From Echinometra lucunter (Eukaryota > Echinodermata > Echinoidea > Camarodonta > Echinometridae), in the NCBI GenBank assembly GCA_029962745.1, contig CM057167.1, positions 17,913,184 to 17,977,183 on the forward strand: 64,000 nucleotides of DNA, written 5' to 3'. The position numbers were made by a program, and so were the translations under genes. Under the pieces are notes generated by a model that was given only the letters and a program-made list of their open reading frames with translations, was not told the DNA's origin and ran no database searches. Below, piece after piece: positions 48,518 to 60,187 of this stretch (its first letter is position 1; every line of letters starts with the position of its first letter).

Positions 48518-49440
48518 TGAATTGAATTGAATTGACTTTATTCAAACACTATTGACATGTATTTTTGTTTCGTCAAGAAAACAAGAGAGAAAGAGATAAA
48601 AACTTATGTATTTTCAAACAACAAAACAAAACATGTAAAAATTTCAGAACACACAATATTACACGTAGGATGGGGGGTTGGAGGTCGGACACGTAACAAA
48701 ATTGAAGCCTCCTTTTTTGTCTTTGATTAAATAAAACTATGCATTGATTGTGCTAATCATCATCAGTATTTGTTCGCTATAATATTGTCTAACAGTTTGT
48801 GCTAAAACATTTAAGATTTGCTTGTGAACCTTTTCAATTGGCTTATACAACACTGTCCGGACATCCAACACCATAGATAATGATATAACTCATTATTAGC
48901 TAGACTGATTATTACATAATCCTTATCTAATTTCATTATATGAACTTATGAACTTATCCGAAACGTCATCCACATATATGGTAGGCTACATGAATATTTT
49001 GTTTTACGATACATAGGCATTATGATTATTACAAATATCAAAAAGGGAAAATCAGGACATTCGACAAAATCATATACTTTTCAAAATCACAAGCACCCCA
49101 CACCTCTGACCCATATACTGGCTTTATCAATGAGTAAATGATCATGTCACTAGCTAACATTAGGCATGCATGCAGGTTTCTTGTACCCAACGGATTACAA
49201 CGAGCTATATAAAAACCCTTCTCGATATATTATTGTTCATAGTGTCATTGAATGTACCACAGTGAAAGGTTAGACCCAGGTAGGCCTCCTTGGAACAACT
49301 TCTGGGTTTTTTTAACGCCAATATTGAATTCTTTCTTTCAACATTTTTTCGTTTTCATTACAAATCGATCAGCATTTTTGTTTACAGTCTATATATTTAC
49401 ATTCAACAGCCATTAAATTTACTACAGTATTTGTCAAGTT
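48518..49440 (-). mobile_element. LINE remnant, antisense
   Basis: Minus strand, shifting frames: EAYLGLTFHCGTFNDTMNNN (near 49285) and SLIKPVYGSEVWG (near 49100), a C-terminal pattern of non-LTR retrotransposon polyproteins; (AATTC)n tail at 48518-48540. Stops and frameshifts; not active. Confidence 0.55.
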
Positions 49441-49452
49441 TGTCTAGCAGTT

Positions 49453-49537
49453 GGCATTCCAATTCTCGACTTTGATAGTAAATAATCATAAAAATCATAA
49501 AAATTGCATTCCAATTCTCGACTTTGATAGTAAATAT
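49453..49537 (+). repeat. Short tandem duplication
   Basis: GCATTCCAATTCTCGACTTT plus GATAGTAAAT occurs at 49453 and again at 49506. Confidence 0.8.
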
Positions 49538-50272
49538 CGTGGGTGTCGCGGTGGGGGGGGGGGGGGGATGACGGATGCTGAATATCCTCGACCGCGGAGC
49601 TTATATTCTAATCTATCGTTCCTCCCAATTGTACCTTACAAAAAAATTGTTTTCAAACAATATCGCAGGGGTACATTGATCATTACTTGAATGAGAACTT
49701 TAGGGGACTTGAAACCATCCCGTCTTTTTTATTTTGTGAGCGAGCGAAGCAAGCCAGCCGAAAATTCCACTTTCTAGCTATAAAAGAAATGTTGTTTGCC
49801 CCTCAAAGTACTCTCAAGCAATATAAGATGTTTGACTAATTCAGCAACTGCTGGTCCAATTGTTTACTTTCCTAAACCACCCCTGTTCAAATATTACAAG
49901 TGAGGAGGCGAGATAGGAGAAAACACTCCACTATGGTCTACAAAATATCTACATTACATTTGATAGCCTCCAAAGATATCTAAATAACATTTTATCACCT
50001 AACTGTCAATATGATGCTTTTTGGCGCATCGCTTACCATCTAAAACCATTTTGTTTCTATGAACTAGCGGAGCGAGCTACCGACAAAAACTCAGTGACTC
50101 GGTTACCCAGGGAGTTATCGCATTCAAATGCTCTGGCAGGGTGCAGAGTATTTGGCCCTGATGGTGGGGAAAACCCATTTACCTAAATCTATACCTCAAT
50201 TTCCCTATTCTCAAAATAAATCAAAATTGACTTCAAATAACAAATAAATTTGCAGTATCAAACACAAAGTAA

Positions 50273-50537
50273 ACAAAATGCTTACAGATATAACTCCAAG
50301 TATCAGTAATGATACTCTAACATCTAACTAACAACCTATCATAACAAAACTACTAACCAGCACATGCACACCGCAATCAGGACCTGACCTTACTCCCCAA
50401 AATCCCCCCCCCCCCCCAAAAAAAGGGAAAATATTAATGAACCAAAATGACTTCAAAAAGTCAGTACGAATACAGGCGCAAATATTCTAATTTAGAAGTG
50501 ATAGGCGCCTCTAAACTAAAAAACCAACCAACCAACC
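50273..50537 (+). repeat. Detached direct copy of the Penelope-like element 5' repeat
   Basis: Same 257-265 bp as 53821-54077, same orientation, but cut off at AACCAACC and followed by unrelated DNA. The 3.3 kb between the copies holds a hAT-like element and otherwise plain sequence. It looks like a pseudo-LTR or a separate truncated insertion. The near identity implies a recent event. Confidence 0.75.
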
Positions 50538-50748
50538 TGTTAAGTTGAGAAATCGGATCGATATATTTTGCTTTCATTACTAATTGACAGCGCCAACTAC
50601 GGTGGTGAGTGACCATTCACCGACGCTGAACACATGTATGAGAAACACAGATTGGTTTTGTGAAGGAAAATGTGTCCATCTGAGATTCAAGCATCGGACA
50701 CTTGTTTTGATATTTCTTCAGATATGGTGAAGGCACGGAGGTTAGTGT

Positions 50749-52528
50749 CCCGGGGGGGTCACTCTCCACATGGCCTGCTACGCACCCGCGTCCAGAAAAA
50801 GCCGTCGAAAAGGTCCCGTTTCAGGCACTCAGGCGTCGTCGACGTCTTTGGCAAAAAGGGTTGCTTTTCAGCACCATTCGCTGGTAAATCGCCTCTTAGG
50901 GTTAGCCTTTTCTCACTCTTCACGCCATTTAGGGTTGCTAATTTGGTTATGCAGATTTACGCCATTTAGGGGTGCAAATTTAGGCAAATTTGAACATATC
51001 TACGCCAATAACACCATAGGGATTCAAAATAATCCTGCACACGCCGGCGCGGGCCAGCACTTATGAGAGTGACCCCCGTACAGTCCCCCAAGCTAGTCTC
51101 TTACACCCGGCTCTATACTAGGCAGCACGCGTTACCATACACACGCCCATAGGTCGTTAGAGGATGTTATGCTATGGCTATGCTAATCATCGATGCTAAT
51201 GCAACTGTTCCGTGCCTGTTTGAAGCGACTATGCTCGGCTGCACGGCATGCATTTGCACCATCGACATTTTAAAAAATGTATAACAGCAACAGTGCCCTC
51301 GTTGGAAGCGACCACAGACACCGGAAACACTTGAAAGTACTCTCAATTGCCACAATTTCTTTTTTATATCTAGCATTTTCCAAACGTCTCAAAACACATT
51401 ATTATGGCATCATGAGTTTCATTTGACGGAAATTTTATTACCATAGAAGAGCTGTTTATTGGTGAGTAAATATATCAAGTCTGAGAAAAAGTTTTACTCG
51501 TGTGTACTTTGTTTCACTGGTTTTCTTTCGTGTTGTTATTCCTAGAGGCTAGCCCCATATACTGTTAATTGTGTTGTGTTTTTCAATTCAAGTCAGTAGT
51601 GGCCTAGCGTTACTTACATGTAGATCTATCCTGTCCTTCATTGACCCACTCACGGGAGTGATAGCTTGACTTGTCTTTGTGTACAATTCAATGCAAAAAC
51701 AAAACTGCATTTCTGAATGAATAGACTAGTATATTTCAGCTTAATGAATTATTTAACGACAAATGATAGGTGCAAAAATCACACGAGTAAAAAATTATTC
51801 TCAGACTTAAAGGGTAAGTCCACCCTAGAAATTTCACTGTCTCAAATAAAGGAGATAAATTTGAACAGCATTTTAAAAAAGAAATGAGCAAAATATGGAG
51901 TGTCCGAGGCGTTGCAAGAAATTTGAAAATGCTCGATTTTTTTTTTTTTTTTTTTTTTTTTGGGGGGGGGGGAACTTTTTACAGTCTCCGCGACGTCTCC
52001 GAGATGTATCCATTAGTTGCGGAGACTAATTATTTTCGCGACTGCTGAGACGTCTCTGCATATCTCGGAGACGTCTCTGAGCCATCTCAGAGACGTCGCG
52101 GAGACCAGGAGGAGACCAGAAAGACTGATGAGACGTTGTAGAATGCAGAGACGTCTCTGCGACTCTACCTGATGATGTTTGACCCATTTTAGAAACCGCG
52201 TGACTGAACGTGTACTGACATTCCTCCTGGTCCATGATCCTGCAAATGCTCCATTATAATTATTTTGAAATTTGTTGCAGAGACATCTCCATTGGTGAGA
52301 TAGGGCCTTTAGGTATCAAATTAATCGATTTCAATGTTTACGCCACTTAGGGTATCAAATTAGGGGATTTCCCTGTTTACGCCACTTAGGGTGGCTTTTT
52401 TCATGGGTTACGCCATTTAGGGTTGCAAATTTGGTTAATGTAGTTACGCCATTTAGGGTGCATTTCTGAGGTTGTCGGACACGGGTGGGTAGCAGGCCAT
52501 GTGGAGAGTGACCCCCCCCCCCCCCGGG
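50749..52528. mobile_element. hAT-like non-autonomous element with 8-bp target duplication
   Basis: GTTAGTGT occurs on both sides (50741-50748 and 52529-52536). Ends are CCCGGGGGGGTCACTCTCC and its complement, and the inverted homology continues for about 39 bp (ACATGGCCTGCTACGCACCC). Subterminal ACGCCATTTAGGGTTGC repeats occur at 50922-50985 and 52340-52462 in opposite orientation. An internal GAGAGTGACCCCC at 51065-51077 looks like another copy of the terminus, so the element is composite. No transposase frame. Confidence 0.8.
51985..52160. repeat. Nested palindromic array of GAGACGTCTC motifs
   Basis: TCTCCGCGACGTCTC at 51985-51999 pairs perfectly with GAGACGTCGCGGAGA at 52090-52104; AGAGACGTCTCT and GGAGACGTCTCTG recur between and after. 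It sits inside the hAT-like element, next to a T24-G10 run (51938-51972). Confidence 0.7.
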
Positions 52529-52536
52529 GTTAGTGT

Positions 52537-53820
52537 TTATGATATCGCCATTAATTTCTAGAAATGAGTACATATAAGAGTATAATTATGAGTTTTTCTT
52601 AGGTAATGTCACCATGTTCAGAATGTATGAAAAGCAATGTAATGCTAACGATACTTATAACGCTGTTGATTACGTAATGCACATTACAGTCAGTGCAGAG
52701 TGTATCATATCACGTACATTGATTATCTTTTTCTTCTGAAATGAATGTACCATGAACTGCACAAGTTATGAGGTTCGATAAATATGAGCAACGGTAAATG
52801 AAGTCATTATTTAGAGGAAGTTTATAAGCAGTCCTGTCAGAAAGCTATAGTAGTGAAGAATGAAGTTTTGTTTGTGAAAATTGAGGTCAAAGCCAAGCCA
52901 CACTGTGAAGGTCAAGCTGAAGGTCACAGGAAATTGAATCAATGTTACTTGGCTAGATTATATGAAACTTGAAAGAATGATTCACATCAAATTATGTGAA
53001 TGTGTAGATATACAAGGGAGACATCTTTACTGAATAATTAGGATCATGATAGTGAATTTATGTCTACACTGCAGTAGGCTTAAAGCTCTATTATAGGTTT
53101 TGATATGGATTTATTTATAGACTTTACACTGCACAATAACTTCAGTGTGTGACTTGGCTTCATTCCCTTCATGTATAAGCTTAAGATTGTACAATTCGGT
53201 GCTTAATTCACTAGTACAAATGACTTGTTCATAAGTAATATTTGTTAATGGGATACATTATGAATATAATTAATAAGGGTATACATGTATCTATTTTACA
53301 TGTGGCCATATATCTCACCCCATGCAAAGACAGATAGAATCAAGTTTGTATCAACCAAAGGTGAAAGTCATTTATTTCATAGAGTTTGACATACATTTAC
53401 ATTGCTGATATGATATGAAAACAAGAACTCAAGCTTTAATTATGCATTTACAGTATTTAAACATAGATTTGATGAAACTGATATACCGTGATTATAAGTG
53501 AGAACTGGAATGAAATTTCTGTAGACCATGCTGACTTACATTTATTCACTGAGAAGTAAGATACTGATTTACCATTTATAATGTGATGTCATTACTTATG
53601 ATCCCTTATTGTTCTCATTACAGTTTTCACGGGTATTTTGGATCTAGAATTACACTGGTATTGGGATGATTAGCTCTTTGAGCACCTCAAACAGAAATGC
53701 ATCATATAGAACTGAATAAGAGATGTAAGATGATTCCAATGCCTGAACTCGAAATAAAAACAAAGATATCCTGTAGAAGCCCAAGTCTAGATAGTTTTTG
53801 AGATTCCTTCACAGCCAGCT
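52537..53820. other. No gene seen
   Basis: Plain AT-rich sequence between the hAT-like and Penelope-like elements. Confidence 0.5.
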
Positions 53821-54077
53821 ACAAAATGCTTACAGATATAACTCCAAGTATCAGTAATGATACTCTAACATCTAACTAACAACCTATCATAACAAAACTA
53901 CTAACCAGCACATGCACACCGCAATCAGGACCTGACCTTACTCCCCAAAATCCCCCCCCCCAAAAGGAAAATATTAATGAACCAAAATGACTTCAAAAAG
54001 TCAGTACGAATACAGGCGCAAATATTCTAATTTAGAAGTGATAGGCGCCTCTAAACTAAAAAACCAACCAACCAACC
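53821..54077 (+). repeat. 5' terminal repeat of the Penelope-like element, copy 2
   Basis: Starts ACAAAATGCTTACAG, contains a C-run, and ends AACCAACCAACCAACC, after which the coding region runs on. Matches 50273-50537 with no differences that I can see except the length of the C/A homopolymers (8 bp). Confidence 0.8.
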
Positions 54078-55714
54078 GAAGAAAGTCATTTAGATGTGAG
54101 GTTCAAGCGCCCAACAAAAAGAATGCTCAACAGCATAATCATCCTCCACCCACGTCAGCCCATTGTACCGGTGATCAATCTCTCCGATTACAACCTCTCA
54201 AGCTCCGAGATTAGTCTATTATCCAAAGGATTAAACTTCTGCCCTAACCCTCCCCTCATTGACTCCCTCCAGATCCAAACAGACGTGAATGAACTTAGAA
54301 GAAAAATGAGTGTCAAAGCCTATCACACTAGCAAAAGCCAATCTACCGACCAAAATCTGCCCAACAATACAAGTCAATATACCCCTAATCCCGAAGTAGA
54401 AAAGTTCAAGTCCTTTCGAAGGAAAGCCTCTGGACTCCACGGATTGAGAGTACACGCCTCGCTTTATTTTTCGAAAAGGTGGAAAAAAAATCTATGACTC
54501 AGTATCGAAACATGACCCAAGAAAATGTTCTGATAATTTGGCCAAGAGTGAACGTAAGGCACTAAAAATCTACGACAAAACAATCATATCGTGATCAACC
54601 TGCCGACAAAGGAACGGCAGTAGTAGTTATGTCAGCACAAGATTATGTAAACGAAGGTCTAAGGCAACTATCGGATCGACACTAACACGTACAAACAATT
54701 AGATCATGATCCCACACAAACCCATATACAAAAAGTCCAAGAAGCAACCACCAGTCTAGACGAGGATGCCAACATCAAAAAGGCATATACCCCAAAACTG
54801 CTCTCGCCCCAACTGTACCTCTTGCCAAAATTACACAAACCGAACACCCAGGGCGACCCATTGTCTCTGGCTGTGCCTGCCTTACTGTGCAGATCTCTAG
54901 ATTTGGACCTCCATCTGCGGCCCCTAGTGGAGAAAATCCCGTCATATCTGAAAGATATCACCCAATTTTTACAACATATCCACAAAACTCAACACCGAAT
55001 ATGCCCCACTCTCCCCCCGTACCATCCTAGTGACCACAGCTAGATCACCTCCCTCTACACAAATATCCCCCATGCAGAAGGTTTTAAAAAAAAGGCCAAA
55101 AACGCCCTCTCGCGACGAGAGAACCCCCAACCCCCACCCACCAATTGGTACGCTTACTAGAACTGGTCCTAACGCTGAACAATTTCCAATTCCAGGACAT
55201 AAACTACCTACAAATACAAGGCCCAGCAATGGGTACCCAGTAGCCCCCTCCTACGCCAATCTTTTCATGGCAGAAAGAGAAAGGGAAATCCTTGAACCAA
55301 TGAAAACGACCATGGTGCAAAAATCATGGCGAAGGTACAACCCCGACATGGTCCAACGGCAAATAACCCGGGCATCACAGGCCCTTCGGGAAGATCTTCT
55401 CAGCTATAAGAAACGGAACACATCAGACGACATTCACTTCCCTATCACATACACACCCGCCACAGCCAACGTCTTCCGCATTTCACAAACACTTTTCCTT
55501 AATCAGCGAATGTGAAAAACTACGAAGCATCTTCCCTAGACCCCCAGTCACATCTTACGACGTACCAGAACATACGTGACATACTTGTTAATGCCAAATC
55601 ACCCCACCACATACTTCAGATACAGACCAGTAAGAAACACAGACGCCCAGACAATTTCCTTGCTTGTAGATGCAATCGAGGAAGACGCCTTGCAAAGTAA
55701 CCACTCAACGACAG

Positions 55715-56214
55715 NNNNNNNNNNNNNNNNNNNNNNNNNNNNNNNNNNNNNNNNNNNNNNNNNNNNNNNNNNNNNNNNNNNNNNNNNNNNNNNNNNNNNN
55801 NNNNNNNNNNNNNNNNNNNNNNNNNNNNNNNNNNNNNNNNNNNNNNNNNNNNNNNNNNNNNNNNNNNNNNNNNNNNNNNNNNNNNNNNNNNNNNNNNNNN
55901 NNNNNNNNNNNNNNNNNNNNNNNNNNNNNNNNNNNNNNNNNNNNNNNNNNNNNNNNNNNNNNNNNNNNNNNNNNNNNNNNNNNNNNNNNNNNNNNNNNNN
56001 NNNNNNNNNNNNNNNNNNNNNNNNNNNNNNNNNNNNNNNNNNNNNNNNNNNNNNNNNNNNNNNNNNNNNNNNNNNNNNNNNNNNNNNNNNNNNNNNNNNN
56101 NNNNNNNNNNNNNNNNNNNNNNNNNNNNNNNNNNNNNNNNNNNNNNNNNNNNNNNNNNNNNNNNNNNNNNNNNNNNNNNNNNNNNNNNNNNNNNNNNNNN
56201 NNNNNNNNNNNNNN
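55715..56214. other. Assembly gap (500 N)
   Basis: Exactly 500 N inside the Penelope-like element. Reading frames that cross it are meaningless. CGACAG is found on both flanks (55709-55714 and 56215-56220), so the true gap could be of any size, including an overlap. Confidence 0.98.
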
Positions 56215-56346
56215 CGACAGACAACAATTCACACATCTCCTCAGACACATACCTTCCAGACACACCACCCACTCGAGCCACACAAATAGACACCATCTCT
56301 GCTAAACGTGGTTTCCACAGATGCAAATCAAAAAAATGCATCTTAC

Positions 56347-56742
56347 ATGCACCAAAACATCCAAGAAACCAACACGTTCACAAGCACATCCACAAAGAAA
56401 ACTCATTTCATAACAGACTATATTGACTGCAAATCTTCCTGGCTGATATATTTAATCACATGTAGTGAATGCGGACTGCAGTATGTAGGAAAGACCCAAA
56501 CATCCCTCTATACCCGCTTGAACAACACACGCTCTCAAATAATCAAGCACGACTCGCCAAACCACAAAATCCTACCGTACACCATACACTTCAATCTACC
56601 AAACCATTCAGTTCGCAACGTAAAAATCACAGGCATAGAACTGATCAAGAAAAAAGAACCCCACATCATACTGAAACGTGAGTCCTACTGGATCTCCAAA
56701 CTACGCACCTTACGCCCACACGGAATCAACGCAGACCCTTAA
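56347..56742 (+). pseudogene. GIY-YIG endonuclease end of the Penelope-like element
   Basis: Open frame with YIDCKSSWLIYLITCSECGL, then QYVGKTQTSLYTRLNN and, at the end, KRESYWISKLRTLRPHGIN. These hold the GLQYVG core, the conserved Arg and Asn after it, and the catalytic Glu region of PLE endonucleases, ending at the usual PHGIN. This domain itself has no stop codon, but it is out of frame with the zinc-binding segment just upstream (KRGFHRCKSKKC, around 56300-56340), so the element is not intact. Stop at 56740-56742. Confidence 0.8.
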
Positions 56743-56788
56743 CCCTCTCAGGCCCATCCCCAAAGTCCCCTCCCCCCTTCCCCCCCAC

Positions 56789-57040
56789 CTTAATCCCTAC
56801 GATGTATGACTATAAAGGTTTAATTTTGCGTATTAGCAAATATTATGTTAACGCATGTGTCATGTGTATTTTAATCTGTTTCTTTGCATATACATAATTA
56901 TTCTTTCCAGGCATGTTCCGCCTTGATCCCTACGAAGTATATAAAGGTTTAATTATGTGTATTAGCAAATGTATATTAACGCATGTGTCATGTATTCTTT
57001 GCATATACATATATGTCCACACAATTATTTCCAGGCTTGT
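56789..57040 (+). repeat. ~133-bp tandem duplication in the PLE 3' region
   Basis: ATCCCTACGATGTATGACTA near 56791 and ATCCCTACGAAGTATATAAA near 56925 begin two copies that share AAAGGTTTAATT, GTATTAGCAAAT, AACGCATGTGTCATGT and TTTCCAGGC. Confidence 0.65.
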
Positions 57041-57644
57041 TTCCACACGCGCACGGGAGTAGACGTAAAAAAGTTTTCATTGGTGCACAATCTTACATGC
57101 AAGCCCCCCCCCCCCTTCCCCGATTCCTGGCGCCATTAAAATTCGGCGCGCTTAATCACCCCTCCACACCCCACTGCCCACCAATAGAGTTCGGTGCCTT
57201 TGCCACCTCCTTCAAAACATAACCCCTCGCCATGTTCATTCGCTTAACAACACACGGCCAAGACACCCCACTTACAAACCCAACTCCTCCCTACTGCCAA
57301 AATCCAGGTAACTAGTTAGTATTGTTATGATTATACTCTTTGAGTTATATGATATACACTTTCCGTTCGTCTCTTCACTTTGATTTAACACTTTGATCTT
57401 AATTTAACTGTAACTTAAAAAGACTGTGTAATTGCTAACACCGTTTTCTGTTATTTACGTTTGTATTTGTGTTATAATGCTGTTTTCATTTCGTTGTTTT
57501 GTTGCATGCTTGCAATTGGTTAATTTTTGTTTTGTATCTCAAGCCCTGAGGAAGACCTGTCACAGGGTCGAAAGCTCGGCTTAATAAAGGCAGAGTGAAC
57601 ATACTAGCAACGTCCCGCCGCCTCCTTCTTCAGTCACAACTATG

Positions 57645-57787
<143 letters not shown>

Positions 57788-58030
57788 TACTTCGCGCCAT
57801 CTTCATCTTCAGCGCGTTGATTTCTTTTGAAAGGTGAGTTTCACAATCCTTCTGCCCATGAACAGACGTTTTTTCGTCTGTTTCAGAAACGGATTTTGAT
57901 TTACAACTTTTTGTCACACCGTGGGCACTGACGAAGAGTGTGACTTCGCCTTTCATTTTTGAGAGCTATGCTCCGTTTTCTTTTGAAATCTATGATTTTA
58001 TTTTTTATGGCATTCTACTACCAACTCTGA

Positions 58031-58059
<29 letters not shown>

Positions 58060-58061
<2 letters not shown>

Positions 58062-58107
58062 TGAAAGAAATTTGACGAATGTAAACAATTTGTCAAATTT
58101 CTTTCAA
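58060..58107. repeat. 16-bp perfect stem
   Basis: TTGAAAGAAATTTGAC and GTCAAATTTCTTTCAA about 15 nt apart, beside a (TA)n run. Could be a microsatellite-linked hairpin; no function claimed. Confidence 0.6.
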
Positions 58108-58276
58108 TGTATTGTCCCCTTATTCTGACTTATGCATGTATCTAGGCTTCTGGCTGAGATCCAACTGCGCCACGCGGCTTCTCATTGTTCATTAACTCAT
58201 CTGCACCAAAATAAAGAATCAAAAAGGGTTGGAAATCTGTCTGTCGGTCAATTGATTCGGTCACGCCTAACTGCTG

Positions 58277-58347
58277 GCCTCTGTGGTCTAGTGGTAAGGC
58301 ATTGGCGTTCTAAGCCAGTGACCCGGGTTCGATTCCCGGCGGAGGCA
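58277..58347 (+). tRNA. tRNA-Arg (anticodon TCT)
   Basis: 71 nt with a full cloverleaf: 7-bp acceptor GCCTCTG/CGGAGGC with one G-T pair; 3-bp D stem; anticodon stem TTGGC/GCCAG; loop GTTCTAA with anticodon TCT at 58309-58311; T arm CCGGG-TTCGATT-CCCGG; discriminator A. A TTTTTT pol III terminator follows directly (58348). A box (TGGTCTAGTGG) and B box (GGTTCGATTCC) are intact. No intron. The body outside the anticodon looks more like Gly/Glu tRNAs than the usual animal Arg-TCT, so an anticodon switch or a tRNA-derived repeat head is possible. Confidence 0.8.
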
Positions 58348-58353
58348 TTTTTT
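58348..58353 (+). terminator. Pol III terminator of the tRNA gene
   Basis: Run of six T immediately after the discriminator base. Confidence 0.6.
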
Positions 58354-58523
58354 CAACCCTTGATTCAAAATGGATGACAGCTCTGGGGAACATTGAGGGA
58401 GCTACGTAATTATTATTCTCCCGTTTTCATTTCTTTCAGTATATATATATATATATACATCGTCGACATGGTCAAGGTTCAAGGCATGATCGAGTGGGGC
58501 CCTTTTGCAAACGATGGGATTAG

Positions 58524-58824
58524 TATGGTGGCCCTGAAGTATGCTCGACAACAGGTCATGGGCGACGTGAATTTCGGGGCCAACGTTGCGACCCAGTCGC
58601 GAATTTTGCGTCCTGGGTCATGAATTTCGCATCCTGGGTCATGAATTTCCATCCCGGGTCATGAATTTCGCATCCCGGATCATGAATTTCGCATCCCGGG
58701 ACACGAATTTCGCATCCTGGGCCATGAATTGCGCGTCACGGGTCGCGAATTTCGCGACTGGGACGCAAAGTTGGTCGCGAAATTGCACATGACCTGTTGT
58801 CGACCGTACTTTAGGGCCACCATA
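58524..58824. mobile_element. MITE with 7-8 bp target duplication around a 21-bp minisatellite
   Basis: Inverted arms of ~37 bp: TATGGTGGCCCTGAAGTATG... and its complement ending GGGCCACCATA, with CGACAACAGGTCATG inside. GATTAGT flanks both ends (58517-58523 and 58825-58831). Between the arms, 58598-58765 is a run of about eight 21-bp units like CATGAATTTCGCATCCCGGG. Confidence 0.75.
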
Positions 58825-58831
58825 GATTAGT

Positions 58832-59651
58832 CGTTTAAGTCCTTTTGTTAGTAGGCATTACCATCCTGATTTGTGGACCACAAGCTAATATTTTGGTAGC
58901 AGCTACCACGCAAAGGCTTTTATATTGTTCGATTACATAACGGGAGAGGCAGTATACTTTTCCCCGAAGAATGCAAATAATGTTACTGGTCATGATAGCC
59001 TAGTTTTCACGGTGTTATCTCGATGGTGTATCGATATATTTCTCTTCATAGTGATAAAATATTTGTCTTTCCTATATTTCTCTTTCTTTAAGCTGCGATG
59101 TACACTATCCACTCGAATGAGATATAGAATGTGACGTCACGCCGAGATGCTTCAACTTGCAGAATAGTTGGCCTTTATGACGTTGTAAGTGGTGTTCTAC
59201 TAATTACTTGGGAGAGCAGCAGAGATTGGTTGTAAACTTGGGCGGGTTTTTTTCAGCAACTGTATTATGAATGAATAGCAAGTTGAGGTCTATCTAGGTA
59301 CGTACATCAACGAAAATTGCGATGCTTATCATTATTGTTGCGGCGATGACAATTGTCTTTGCCATTGTTAGTGTTGTTGCTGTTACTGTTGTTGTCATTG
59401 TTGTTATTGCTGTTGTTGTTGTTGTTGCTGCTGCTGCTAATGAGGATGATTATGGTGGCAGTAATAACGATAATGAGCCCAATCTTGTTGGCGGTTTGAA
59501 TGATTTTTTTAAAAAAATAATGGAAGGGAAATTTTTTGAAAAAGAAAGAGAGAGAGAGAGAGAGAGAGAAGGAAAGAAAGAAGAAGATAGTTGAGAAAAG
59601 ATGATTTATTCAGTTTACGACAAAAGAGCAATATAAAATTCATTGCTCAAG
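58832..59651. other. No gene seen
   Basis: Contains GTT-rich (59330-59440) and (GA)n (59545-59569) low-complexity DNA; a valine-rich frame there is an artefact. Confidence 0.5.
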
Positions 59652-59725
59652 GATTATAAGTGCCATGCCGGAGATCGAACCCATGGTCTCCGCGTTTCCA
59701 GTCAAGTATTTTAAACCACCCAACA
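59652..59725 (-). repeat. tRNA-like SINE head
   Basis: Minus strand GGGTGGTTTAAAATACTTGAC and GGGTTCGATCTCC form A- and B-box-like motifs about 40 nt apart. No clean cloverleaf, so a tRNA pseudogene or SINE end. Confidence 0.4.
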
Positions 59726-59786
59726 ACGACACGTCTACAATCGATGCCTTGATTATATTGTATAGGCTAAACGCTTAAAAGACTAA

Positions 59787-59987
59787 GGCCGGAATTCACA
59801 ACAGTGGTTTATTTTAGTCCATGGTTTAAACCTGGTTTAAACCTGGTTTAAACCATGGACTAAATAGCACATCGTTTGTGAATCAGAAATGGATTTAAAC
59901 CATGGGGAGGTTTAAACTATGGACTAAAAAAACCATGAGGGGGTTTAAACCTGGTACTAAATTAAACCTCTTTTGTGAATTCCGGCC
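59787..59987. mobile_element. PIF/Harbinger-like MITE with GTTTAAAC repeats
   Basis: TAA duplication (59784-59786, 59988-59990); ends GGCCGGAATTCACAA and TTGTGAATTCCGGCC. Interior is repeated TGGTTTAAACC palindromes. 201 bp. Confidence 0.8.
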
Positions 59988-60187
59988 TAAAAGTTTCACG
60001 CGTCACGCTGGGCGGTGCAGGCATACAATTCTTACAATATCCCGCATGTAGTGAGCCCCCTTTCTCATCCAGATTCTAACTCTTCCCAATATTTGATAAG
60101 ATAACCGAAATTCAAACGAGTAAACATTATTTATTTTGGTCACTCCCCATGTCGTGCTGGCCTGCTGGGGTAAAAAGTACATTAGAC

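Larger units (their letters stand above)
53821..57640 (+). mobile_element. Penelope-like retroelement, decayed
   Basis: Pieces in order, in shifting frames: an N-terminal block with VINLSDYNLSSSEISLLSKG (54150-54240), typical of PLE proteins; ADKGTAVVVMSAQDYVNEGL (54606-54665) and LYLLPKLHKP (54819-54848) of the reverse transcriptase; SLYTNIPHAEGF and GPAMGT (about 55045-55235); a later RT-thumb part (ITRASQALREDLLSYKKRN and following, 55362-55570); then the gap; a C-x-C-K-C-type zinc motif and a GIY-YIG endonuclease. The segment expected to carry the catalytic (I/A)DD motif is missing between about 55290 and 55310, so RT is dead by deletion as well as frameshift. PLEs prime from nicks or telomeric ends and carry terminal direct repeats. 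Confidence 0.85.

Noticed and set aside
55576..56341. Long frames of about 240 codons on both strands
   Set aside because: They run through the 500-N gap and contain only unknown residues there.
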